Positions 1-7,253 of a stretch of 12,758 nucleotides of DNA are shown one piece after another. The DNA comes from Ardenticatenia bacterium. Its GTDB lineage: Bacteria; Chloroflexota; Anaerolineae; Aggregatilineales; Aggregatilineaceae. A model generated the notes under the pieces. That model was not told where the DNA came from. It worked only from the letters and a program-made list of their open reading frames with translations, and made no database searches. The position numbers were made by a program, and so were the translations under genes. Where the stretch lies: the NCBI GenBank assembly GCA_026984385.1, contig JALSSH010000278.1, positions 1-12,758 on the forward strand. Direction: 5' to 3'. The stretch's first letter is position 1; each line of letters begins with the position of its first letter.

Positions 1-490
1 CGTCGTAGTCTACGATGAGCACACGCGCCAAACCGTGCGCGCGCAAAGCGTGTCGCGCGGCAATCGCCACGTTGTTCAGCAAACAAAAGCCCATCGCCTC
101 GTCCGGCGTAGCATGATGTCCGGGTGGGCGCACAGCCGCGATACCACTTTGCGCCTCCCCGCTCAACACCGCATCCACCACACGCACCACCGCGCCCGCC
201 GCCAAGCGTGCCACCCGATACGAAGCGGGCGTGATGTACGTATCCGCGCCCCACATCGCCAGACCGCCGAGTTTTTCCGTGCGGGCCAGCCGTGCCAAAT
301 AGGCGGGCGTGTGTACGGCGGTAATCGCCTCATCTGACGCCGCTTCAATCGGAACATGCAAGAGCCGCTCCCAGAGCCGATCTCGGTGTAATTGCTGCAC
401 AACGGCTTCCAACCGCGCGGCGTTTTCCGGGTGCTGCGGCATGGTATGCGCGGCAAAGCGTGGATCGGTGGCGAAAGCAACGGATGACAT
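1..490 (-). CDS. Histone deacetylase family / acetoin utilization AcuC-like amidohydrolase, N-terminal part
   Basis: The gene starts at an ATG at 488-490 and runs off the left edge, giving 163 visible residues of a family usually about 300-380 long. The HDAC signature RPPGHHA lies at residues 121-127 (the active-site His pair H125-H126), followed by GFCLLNN at 134-140. The last visible residues, IVDYD, match the family's start of the DxDxHHG metal site, so D163 should be the first zinc ligand. The family removes acetyl or other acyl groups from amines (acetyl-lysine, acetylpolyamines, acetoin-related substrates); the substrate here cannot be told. A strong Shine-Dalgarno sequence, GAGGAG, sits about 5 nt upstream of the ATG. 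It follows hppA on the same strand but is separated from it by a terminator, so it is probably transcribed independently. Confidence 0.9.
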   Translation of the reverse strand, partial: MSSVAFATDPRFAAHTMPQHPENAARLEAVVQQLHRDRLWERLLHVPIEAASDEAITAVHTPAYLARLARTEKLGGLAMWGADTYITPASYRVARLAAGAVVRVVDAVLSGEAQSGIAAVRPPGHHATPDEAMGFCLLNNVAIAARHALRAHGLARVLIVDYD

Positions 491-522
491 CAACTCTCCT
501 CGGCACGGTGATCTTTCCGTCA

Positions 523-549
523 ATTCTACACCAATCCAACCCAAAACAA
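523..549 (-). promoter_or_regulatory. Weak candidate promoter for the HDAC-family gene
   Basis: On the minus strand a TAGAAT -10-like hexamer (523-528) is preceded, after a short 15-nt spacer, by TTGTTT (544-549). The -35-like element overlaps the T-rich tail of the hppA terminator. The gene needs its own start signal after that terminator, but the match and spacing are poor, so this is only a position to test. Confidence 0.22.
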
Positions 550-583
550 CGAGCGGCTCATGCCTTTCGTATGAGCCGCTCGT
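543..583 (-). terminator. Intrinsic terminator of hppA
   Basis: A perfect 13-bp inverted repeat (ACGAGCGGCTCAT at 549-561 and ATGAGCCGCTCGT at 571-583) encloses a 9-nt loop. Read on the minus strand, the hairpin begins 24 nt after the hppA stop codon and is followed by TGTTTTGG. GC-rich stem plus T-tract is the standard rho-independent layout. It separates hppA from the HDAC-family gene. Confidence 0.82.
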
Positions 584-607
584 CTTGTGTGTGCAAACCC
601 GAGCCGA

Positions 608-3043
608 TCAGTCAGCAGAAACCAGCTCGGCGGTGACGCGCTCGGCCACGTCTTGCGTGGCGGTGGTGTCCTCGCGGTCGCTGCGGCGCACCGACCACAA
701 GATCAGCGCAATCGAAAGCACAATGCCCACGATGACGCCCCAACTGTAGCCTTCATATTCCACCACCAGCGGAGCGGTGATCAACGCGACCAAGTTCATC
801 ACCTTGATCATCGGGTTGAGCGCAGGCCCTGCAGTATCTTTGAGCGGGTCGCCGACTGTGTCGCCGACCACGCTGGCTTTGTGGTTTTCGCTGCCCTTGC
901 CGCCGAAGTTGCCGTCTTCGACGTATTTCTTGGCGTTGTCCCAAGCGCCTCCCGCGTTCGCCATGAAGACCGCGAGCAACTGGCCGGACATGATCACGCC
1001 CGCCAAAAAGCCACCGAGCGCTTCCACTTTCAAAAGCAGGCCGACGGCAATCGGCGCAAGCACCGCGATCAAGCCCAACGGCACAAGTTCTCGCTGCGCC
1101 GAGCGCGTGGAAATGGTCACCGCGCGCGCATAGTCCGGCGTCTCTTCACCCGCCGCAATCTTCGGGTTGCGCAATTGGCGCCGCACTTCGGCCATGATCT
1201 CACCGGCGGCACGGTTCACCGCTTTGATCAACAAACCGCTAAAGAGCAACGGCAACGACCCGCCGATCAGCAGGCCGACAAAGACAATCGGGTCGGCCAG
1301 ATTGACGATCTCCTTAAAGTTCGGGTCAACGCGCTGGATATCGGAAAAGAAGCTGCCGAAAAGCGAAACTGCCGCGATGACCGCCGAGCCAATCGCCACA
1401 CCTTTGGTGATGGCTTTGGTGGTGTTGCCTGCGGCGTCCAAGTCGGCCATGATCTGGCGCGCGGGGCCGCTCATGCCGGAAAGCTCGCCGATGCCGTTGG
1501 CGTTATCGGCAATCGGGCCGAACGTATCCATGCTGACGTTGTTGCCGGTGTGTGAAAGCATCCCCACGCCGATCAGCGTCACGCCAAAGAGGATGTAGTT
1601 ATAGCGGTGTACATCCGGCACTTCGTGCATACTGACCACAAAGAGCGCGCCGACCATAATCCACATCGCCATAAAGAAGCCTTCGACGAAGTGGTTACGG
1701 AGCTTGCCGCGAATGATCATCGCCACCGCAAGCGCCGCGCCCGCCAACACCACCGGCAACTCCCAATCGTTGGGAAAATCGTAACTATAGACCAGAATCG
1801 AGGCGGTCAGGCTGGCAATGATCACGAAGATGGCCCACACGCTAGAAAGATAGCCCAACGAAAGCCCTTCTAAGATCACCGAGGCGGGGCCGAAGCGCGT
1901 TGCGGCGGAGATGGTGCGAACGCGCTTGCTCTTGTCGCTGGTGGCGTAGGACGTAAGCGGGTTGAAAGTCACGGCCAAAGCCACCCCCACCGCGACCAGC
2001 GTCGCCAGCGAAAGTTGCGCGGCATAGAGCCAGGCCAAGAGGAAGGTGGAGATGATCGTGATGCCGCTGGAAAGCTCGTAGCTTTTGTACATAGCTTCTT
2101 CGGCGTCGTCCACGTTCCACATCGAAACCGCATACGTTCCCACAATGGAACTCACCACGCCAATCCCGCGCACAAGCAGCGGCAACACAATCCAATACAG
2201 CTCGCCGTTGATCGCCGTCAGCGCCAAGCCCAAGATCAAGCTAGAGACGATGGTCACCTCGTAGGACTCGAAAATGTCCGCCGCCATACCGGCGCAGTCA
2301 CCGACGTTGTCGCCGACCAAGTCCGCCACCACCGCCGCGTTACGCGGGTCGTCCTCTTCCATACCGGCCTCGACCTTGCCGACCAGGTCTGCGCCCACAT
2401 CTGCCGCTTTGGTGTAGATGCCGCCCCCCACACGCATAAAGAGCGCCAGCAGCGTCCCGCCGAAGCCAAAGCCCAGCAACACGTCCGGCGAGGCTTTGCC
2501 GAAGATGATAAAAATGGTCGTGCCGCCCAACAAGCCCAAGCCGTCGGTCAACATGCCGGTAATCGTGCCGGAACGGTAGGCGATCTTCAGCGCTTCTTGA
2601 TAGCCACCGCGCTCAGCCGCCGCCGCAACCCGCACGTTACCCTGTACCGCCATATTCATCCCGAAAAAGCCCACCATCGCCGAAAACGAAGACCCCATCG
2701 CAAAGGCCAGCGCGCGGGCGATAGCGATCACAATACGCGCCTTGTCTTCATTGCCCTTGAAATATTCGTAGGCTTCCGGTGTGGGTTTGACCACGAACAC
2801 GCTCAAGAACATGGCGACCGTCAACAGCATAATCATCACGGCCACCGTGCGGAGCTGCGTGCGCAAATACGCATTCGCCCCATCACGGATATATCCCCAA
2901 TGGCGTTGCATCTCTTCTGTGCCCTTGTCGGCGGAAATGACATAGTTCCGCAGCCAAAAAGCATAGGCGAGCGCAAGACCGGCGATCCCCAGCACAATGA
3001 AAATCATTACTTGTTCGAAAACTTCAATATCCATTTGGAACAT
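608..3043 (-). CDS. hppA: Membrane-bound proton-translocating pyrophosphatase, K+-independent type
   Basis: This integral membrane pump (811 residues) hydrolyses pyrophosphate and moves protons across the cytoplasmic membrane. Family motifs are intact: GADLVGKVE (217-225), the acidic DDPRN segment (231-235), DNVGDCAGMAAD (245-256), GNTTK (539-543) and GDTVGDPLKDTAG (727-739), all needed for Mg-pyrophosphate binding. Many hydrophobic helices run through the protein, as expected for about 16 segments. The subtype marker after GNTT is Lys543, with Thr546 three residues on; in this family K/T marks potassium-independent pumps and A/G the potassium-dependent ones. The ATG at 3041-3043 has AGGAGG upstream, 11 nt away (GAGGGG is nearer); a second ATG three codons later fits less well. 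It is longer than many bacterial homologues of about 700 residues, but no domain is obviously added. It has its own promoter candidate and a terminator, so it is likely monocistronic. Confidence 0.97.
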   Translation of the reverse strand: MFQMDIEVFEQVMIFIVLGIAGLALAYAFWLRNYVISADKGTEEMQRHWGYIRDGANAYLRTQLRTVAVMIMLLTVAMFLSVFVVKPTPEAYEYFKGNEDKARIVIAIARALAFAMGSSFSAMVGFFGMNMAVQGNVRVAAAAERGGYQEALKIAYRSGTITGMLTDGLGLLGGTTIFIIFGKASPDVLLGFGFGGTLLALFMRVGGGIYTKAADVGADLVGKVEAGMEEDDPRNAAVVADLVGDNVGDCAGMAADIFESYEVTIVSSLILGLALTAINGELYWIVLPLLVRGIGVVSSIVGTYAVSMWNVDDAEEAMYKSYELSSGITIISTFLLAWLYAAQLSLATLVAVGVALAVTFNPLTSYATSDKSKRVRTISAATRFGPASVILEGLSLGYLSSVWAIFVIIASLTASILVYSYDFPNDWELPVVLAGAALAVAMIIRGKLRNHFVEGFFMAMWIMVGALFVVSMHEVPDVHRYNYILFGVTLIGVGMLSHTGNNVSMDTFGPIADNANGIGELSGMSGPARQIMADLDAAGNTTKAITKGVAIGSAVIAAVSLFGSFFSDIQRVDPNFKEIVNLADPIVFVGLLIGGSLPLLFSGLLIKAVNRAAGEIMAEVRRQLRNPKIAAGEETPDYARAVTISTRSAQRELVPLGLIAVLAPIAVGLLLKVEALGGFLAGVIMSGQLLAVFMANAGGAWDNAKKYVEDGNFGGKGSENHKASVVGDTVGDPLKDTAGPALNPMIKVMNLVALITAPLVVEYEGYSWGVIVGIVLSIALILWSVRRSDREDTTATQDVAERVTAELVSAD

Positions 3044-3076
3044 TTACGAACACCCCTCCTAAACGGAACAAGCCAA

Positions 3077-3092
3077 CAAAACGATAGTTTTG
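3077..3092. repeat. Small hairpin in the hppA leader
   Basis: CAAAAC-GATA-GTTTTG is a perfect 6-bp stem with a 4-nt loop, lying about 35 nt upstream of the hppA start codon inside the predicted untranslated leader. It is AT-rich and short. No known riboswitch is recognised around it. Confidence 0.3.
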
Positions 3093-3170
3093 GGGCGTCA
3101 GTTTGCCACAGGGCCAGGCTTTCGGACACGCTAACCGCGTTAAGTCGCCCATGCAAACTCACAGAGTCGC

Positions 3171-3200
3171 ATTTTACCCTGAAGCGTTGGGGCGCGGCAA
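3171..3200 (-). promoter_or_regulatory. Candidate sigma-70-type promoter for hppA
   Basis: On the minus strand TTGCCG (3195-3200) and TAAAAT (3171-3176) are separated by 18 nt. The -10 matches consensus at 5 of 6 positions and the -35 at 4 of 6. Transcription would start near 3164 and give a leader of about 120 nt before the hppA ATG. The -35 overlaps the T-rich tail of the preceding fdhA terminator. The remaining intergenic sequence (3044-3276) contains no convincing small gene. Confidence 0.42.
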
Positions 3201-3250
3201 CAAATTCGCCGCCCTATATTTTCCTCATGGAATAAATACAGAGCGGCGAA
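3199..3250 (-). terminator. Intrinsic terminator of the formate dehydrogenase catalytic gene
   Basis: Positions 3205-3221 pair with 3234-3250 in the minus-strand transcript to give a 17-bp stem with a 12-nt loop. Two of the pairs (3213/3242 and 3216/3239) are G-U wobbles on the minus strand; on the plus strand they would be C-A mismatches. This asymmetry shows the hairpin is built for minus-strand RNA. The stem begins about 26 nt after the gene's TAG and is followed by TTTGTT. The tail is short of a perfect T-run, so termination may be partial. Confidence 0.6.
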
Positions 3251-3276
3251 AGGCGAAGCGGAAAAACCAGCTCGGC

Positions 3277-5436
3277 CTAATGCACAACTGCCGTGATGTC
3301 TTTGATCGCGCCGCGTTCGGCCCAATGGCGCTCATCCTCGCTCGGCGGCTCAATCTTGGCAACGCGCACTGCTGCCATTTTGTAGTCCGGGATTTTGGCG
3401 CGCGGGTCAATTTTATCGATGGTCAGCTCGTTAGCGGCGGCCTCGGCGAAGTGGAAGGGTACGAAAAGCGTCCCAACCGGTGAGCGCCCCGTCACCAACG
3501 CGCGGCACACAATCCGACCGCGCCGTGAAGCCACCTCCACCCAATCGCCCGTTGCGATCCCCAGGTGTTCGGCGTCTTGCGGGTGAATTTCCACGACAGG
3601 GTCGGGGTAGATCGCGTCCAGTTGTGAGCGGCGGGTCATCGTGCCGCCGTGCCAGTGGAAAAGCACGCGACCGGTGCTCAAATGGAAGGGATAATCTTCG
3701 TTCGGCAGCTCGCTTTCCATCGTGAACTCCAGCGGCCAGAATTTGCCTTTGCCACGCGGCAAGCCATCGGCGAAAAGATACGGCGTGCCCGGGTGGTCAG
3801 GCGTGGGGCACGGCCAGTGTACGCCGCCTTCGCGCTCGATACGCTCGTAGGTGATGCCGTAAAACTGCGGCGTGACTCGGCGCATCTCCTCCCAAATTTC
3901 CTCGACGCTGGCGTAATCAAAGCCGGCGCTTTGTTCCACGCCGAGCAATGTCTCCATACGCCGCGCCAGATCGCTGACGATCTGCCAATCCGGGCGAGAT
4001 TGGCCGACCAGCGGCAACACAGGGCGGATGCGCTGGATGCGGCGGTCGCTGTTGGTGAACGTGCCGTGCTTTTCGGCAAAGCTGGCAGCGGGCAAGATCA
4101 CGTCGGCGTACTCAGACGTTTCGTTGGGGAAAATATCAATGCAAACCAAGAACTCCAACGCCTCGAACGCACGGCGGGCGTGCTCCAAGTTCGGCTCGCT
4201 CATCAGCGGATTTTCGCCCAGCAGCACCATCGCGCGCGTTGCCCCCGTCAGCGCACCATCTACGATCTCGGTCACGGTCAACCCGGGCGTAGGGGAAAGC
4301 TCGGTGTGCCAAGCCGCCTCGAACTTGGCGCGCGCCTGCGGATCGTCCACGCGCTGATAGCCCGTGTAGACGTTGGGCAAACCACCGCAGTCCGAGCACC
4401 CCTGGACGTTGTTCTGTCCGCGCAAGGGGTTTAGCCCTGTGCCGGGTTTGCCCAAGTTGCCGGTGAGCAACGCCAAGTTTGCCAACGAGAGCGTGTTTTC
4501 CGTGCCGTGCACGCTCTGACTGATGCCCATGCCCCAATAGATCGCGGCGTGGTCGGCAGAAGCGTACAGCCGCGCTGCTTGGCGGATTTTTTCCGCCGGA
4601 ACGCCGCTTATCTGCTCGGCCCATTCCGGCGTAGAGTCGGCAATAGCCCGCGCGTATTCCTCAAAGCCTTCGGTGTGCGCGGCGATAAAGGCCTCGTCGT
4701 AGAGCTTTTCGGCGACGATCACGTTTGCCATCGCTTGGAAGACGGCCACGTCCGTCCCGGGTTTTTGTTGCAGCCAGAGCGTGGCAAATTGCGTCATTTC
4801 GATCTGGCGCGGGTCAACCACAATGAGCTTAGCCCCGTTTTGGCGGACGGCTTTTTTCATAAACAAGCTGATGACGGGGTGCGTTTCGGCGGTGTTGCTG
4901 CCGGTGATGATGAAGGTATCCAGGTGCTCCATTTCCGCGATGCTGTTGCTCATGGCGCTAGAGCCGATGGAAAGTTGCAGACCGGCCACGCTGCCCGCGT
5001 GACACAAGCGCGCGCAATGGTCAACGTTGTTGGTCTTGAGCACCGCGCGAATCCACTTTTGGAAGACGTAGTTATCTTCGTTGGTGGCCTTGGCCGAGGC
5101 AAACGCGCCGACGCTGTCGCCGCCGTGTTCGCGCACGATAGCGCTCAGCCGCTCGGCGACCAAGTTCAGCGCCTCGTCCCAGCTCGCCTCGCGCAGCTCC
5201 CCACCCTTGCGGTCGCGGATAAGCGGGGTGCGCAGACGGCGCGGGTGCGTGGTAAAGTCCAACCCGAAGCGTCCTTTAACGCACAAACGCCCGTAGTTGG
5301 GCGCCACGTCGAAGGGCGCTTCCACACGATAGATCAAGTCGTCTTTGACGTACAAATCCAGTTGGCAACCCACGCCGCAATAGGGGCACGTGGTGCGCAC
5401 AATGCGGTCAGGGGACACAGATTCACGTGTTGACAT
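3277..5436 (-). CDS. fdhA: Formate dehydrogenase catalytic (molybdopterin, 4Fe-4S) subunit
   Basis: The protein (719 residues) oxidises formate to CO2, or catalyses the reverse, at a bis-MGD Mo/W centre. The N-terminal 4Fe-4S ligands are C17, C20, C24 and C52. The catalytic segment DHCARLCHAGSV aligns with the FdhF active site, placing C145 as metal ligand where E. coli FdhF has selenocysteine, with H146 beside it. R339 in NPLRGQNNVQG matches the substrate-binding Arg of FdhF. There is no in-frame UGA. The size equals FdhF and the C-terminal three quarters of FdsA: the FdsA N-terminal iron-sulfur domains are absent and occur as a separate gene at 7254-7964. The ATG at 5434-5436 is preferred over an upstream TTG at 5448 because GGAG lies 6 nt before it. 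It is divergent from the diaphorase operon across 101 bp. Assignment to formate rather than another oxidoreductase rests on the active-site motifs plus adjacent fdhD. Confidence 0.93.
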   Translation of the reverse strand: MSTRESVSPDRIVRTTCPYCGVGCQLDLYVKDDLIYRVEAPFDVAPNYGRLCVKGRFGLDFTTHPRRLRTPLIRDRKGGELREASWDEALNLVAERLSAIVREHGGDSVGAFASAKATNEDNYVFQKWIRAVLKTNNVDHCARLCHAGSVAGLQLSIGSSAMSNSIAEMEHLDTFIITGSNTAETHPVISLFMKKAVRQNGAKLIVVDPRQIEMTQFATLWLQQKPGTDVAVFQAMANVIVAEKLYDEAFIAAHTEGFEEYARAIADSTPEWAEQISGVPAEKIRQAARLYASADHAAIYWGMGISQSVHGTENTLSLANLALLTGNLGKPGTGLNPLRGQNNVQGCSDCGGLPNVYTGYQRVDDPQARAKFEAAWHTELSPTPGLTVTEIVDGALTGATRAMVLLGENPLMSEPNLEHARRAFEALEFLVCIDIFPNETSEYADVILPAASFAEKHGTFTNSDRRIQRIRPVLPLVGQSRPDWQIVSDLARRMETLLGVEQSAGFDYASVEEIWEEMRRVTPQFYGITYERIEREGGVHWPCPTPDHPGTPYLFADGLPRGKGKFWPLEFTMESELPNEDYPFHLSTGRVLFHWHGGTMTRRSQLDAIYPDPVVEIHPQDAEHLGIATGDWVEVASRRGRIVCRALVTGRSPVGTLFVPFHFAEAAANELTIDKIDPRAKIPDYKMAAVRVAKIEPPSEDERHWAERGAIKDITAVVH

Positions 5437-5537
5437 AGGACGCTCCAAAAAATGGCGTGTAAATTCAGTAGTTCGGACTATACTAGTGTAGCAAACTTTT
5501 TCGGTTCAAGACTTTTTTGCCACAGAAAGGCTCGCCC
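5437..5537. promoter_or_regulatory. Divergent promoter/operator region between fdhA and the diaphorase operon
   Basis: Both halves of the enzyme must be transcribed outward from this 101-bp gap. At its centre, 5478-5491, lies a 14-bp near-palindrome CTATACTAGTGTAG (12 of 14 positions symmetric). It contains TATACT, a possible -10 for the plus strand. On the minus strand TTGAAC (5504-5509) and TAGTAT (5480-5485) are 18 nt apart. A palindrome overlapping possible -10 elements of two divergent promoters is a plausible operator for co-regulating the two transcripts. The hexamers are weak and no known regulator site is recognised. Confidence 0.45.
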
Positions 5538-7244
5538 ATGCCAAGAGAATTAGCGGACATTCTGCAGCGCTACCAGGGGCGCGGGCGCGAGGCGCTTTTG
5601 CCGCTGCTGTGGGAGGTGCAAACCGCGTTCGGGCACGTGGACGCGGCAGCGGCCAGAACGATCTCCCAGACACTGCGCGTTCCGGAAGCGGACGTTTACG
5701 GGGTGATCGGCTTCTATACGCTCTTCAATGCTCTGCCCGAGGGCGAAACCACCGTGCATATCTGCACCGATCCGTCGTGCGCGCTGGCGGGCAGCGAAGA
5801 GCTGCTCGAACACACTTGCCAGGCGCTGGGCGTCCAACCCGAGGAAACCGCGTCGGACGGACGTTTTACGGTCAAGCGAACAACGTGCCTGGGGCTTTGC
5901 GAACACGCGCCGGCGGCGCTTGTCGCGCGGCGCGGCGAGGGATTGCACAGCGTGGCGCCTGCAGACGCGCAAACGCTGCTCAACGGAGCAAAAACCCCCG
6001 CCCGCGCCGACACACTCGGCGGCAAAGCGCACATTTTCCTCGGCGGGGCGGCTGGCGAGCGCGCCCAATCACTCGCCGAATACGGCGACTACGCCGCGTT
6101 GCGCCGTGCGCTCACCGAGCTGACACCCGAGCAAGTCAGCGCGGAGGTGGAGGCGGCGGGCTTGCTCGGACGCGGCGGCGCGGCCTTCCCCACCGGGCTT
6201 AAGTGGAAGTTCACGCGCGAGGCGCTCGCTCAACCGCACTACGCGATTTGCAACGCGGATGAAAGCGAGCCGGGCACCTTCAAAGACCGCGTGCTGATGG
6301 AACACAAGCCGCATCAGGTGCTAGAAGGATTGGCGTTGTGCGCCTACGCGATAGGAGCGCAGGAGGCGTACATCTTCATTCGCGGCGAGTATCCCGAAGC
6401 CGAGGGACGCTTGCGAGAAGCACTGGCCGAAGCTGAGGCGGCGGGCTTGCTCGGGGAGCGCGTGATGGGCACGGATTGGTCTTGCCGTGTGGAAATTCGG
6501 CGCGGGGCCGGCGCGTATATCTGCGGAGAGGAAACGGCGCTCTTCGAGGCCATCGAGGGCAAACGGGGCTACCCTCGGCTCAAGCCGCCCTACCCCACGA
6601 CCAACGGCCTTTTTGACCGCCCCACCGCGATCAACAACGTGGAAACACTCAGCGCCGTTCCGGCCATCGTGCGCCAGGGCGCGGGATGGTTTCGGCAATG
6701 GGGCACAGAAAAAAGCAGCGGGACCAAACTCTTTTCGGTGAGCGGACACGTGCGGCGTCCGGGCACGTATGAAGCGCCCTTCGGCGTGACGTTGCGCGAG
6801 CTGTTGGAAGGCGCGGACTATTGCGGCGGGGTGCAGGGCACACTGCAAGCCGTGCTGCTTGGCGGGGCGGCGGGCGTCTTTTTGCGCGCGGACGAGATCG
6901 ACGTGCCGCTGACGTATGAGGACTTGCAGACGCTCGGCGCGACGATGGGATCGGGCGCGGTGATGGTCTTTAACGACACGGTAGACTTGCGCGAGGTGTT
7001 GCGCGAACTGGCGCGCTTCTTCGCGCATGAGAGCTGCGGCAAGTGCTATCCGTGTCAGTTCGGCACACAGCGTCAGTTGGAAATCCTAGAGCGGCTGGAC
7101 GCGCCGCTTCCGGGCGACCGCGCCCGACTGCTGGATATCGGCCACACCATGACCGAGGCGTCACTCTGTGGACTGGGCCAAACGGCGGCCTCCGCTGTGC
7201 TCAGCGCGATGAGCAAGTGGCCGCAGCTTTTCCCGAGCGAATAG
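5538..7244 (+). CDS. NAD-dependent formate dehydrogenase diaphorase subunit, NuoE-NuoF (FdsG-FdsB) fusion
   Basis: This 568-residue protein passes electrons between iron-sulfur clusters, FMN and NAD(H). Residues 1 to about 70 are a NuoE-type helical region. The thioredoxin-like [2Fe-2S] domain follows, with ligands C76, C81, C117 and C121 (CTDPSC and CLGLC). After a linker, the NuoF part starts near residue 165 with GRGGAAFPTG (NADH/FMN binding), ADESEPGTFKDR and GAGAYICGEETAL, and ends with the N3-type [4Fe-4S] site C500, C503, C506 and C544. Nothing follows that cluster, so the extra ferredoxin domain of HndC-type proteins is absent. The ATG at 5538 is chosen over a TTG at 5517 because AAAGG lies just upstream and it fits the NuoE N-terminus. 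The stop codon overlaps the ribosome binding site of the next gene, so the two are translationally linked. A hydrogenase diaphorase is the alternative, but no hydrogenase gene is present. Confidence 0.93.
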   Translation: MPRELADILQRYQGRGREALLPLLWEVQTAFGHVDAAAARTISQTLRVPEADVYGVIGFYTLFNALPEGETTVHICTDPSCALAGSEELLEHTCQALGVQPEETASDGRFTVKRTTCLGLCEHAPAALVARRGEGLHSVAPADAQTLLNGAKTPARADTLGGKAHIFLGGAAGERAQSLAEYGDYAALRRALTELTPEQVSAEVEAAGLLGRGGAAFPTGLKWKFTREALAQPHYAICNADESEPGTFKDRVLMEHKPHQVLEGLALCAYAIGAQEAYIFIRGEYPEAEGRLREALAEAEAAGLLGERVMGTDWSCRVEIRRGAGAYICGEETALFEAIEGKRGYPRLKPPYPTTNGLFDRPTAINNVETLSAVPAIVRQGAGWFRQWGTEKSSGTKLFSVSGHVRRPGTYEAPFGVTLRELLEGADYCGGVQGTLQAVLLGGAAGVFLRADEIDVPLTYEDLQTLGATMGSGAVMVFNDTVDLREVLRELARFFAHESCGKCYPCQFGTQRQLEILERLDAPLPGDRARLLDIGHTMTEASLCGLGQTAASAVLSAMSKWPQLFPSE

Positions 7245-7253
7245 GAGCAAGCG

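Noticed and set aside
3100..3159. AGTTTGC/GCAAACT heptamers as a shared operator with the fdh promoter (GCAAACT also at 5491-5497)
   Set aside because: Seven-base matches occurring three times in 12.7 kb are compatible with chance, and spacing differs; mentioned only as part of the hppA leader.
2015..3235. 406-codon open frame opposite hppA, and a 322-codon one at 587-1555
   Set aside because: They lie antisense to hppA, which has every family motif. Their products are His/Arg/Gln-rich low-quality sequences typical of antisense frames in GC-rich genes.
5002..5004. Possible selenocysteine at the formate dehydrogenase active site
   Set aside because: The residue (C145) is encoded by an ordinary Cys codon and the frame contains no internal UGA, so no SECIS element is needed.
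4507..5433. 308-codon open frame opposite fdhA (also 3649-4434)
   Set aside because: Antisense shadow of the formate dehydrogenase catalytic gene; no recognisable domain.
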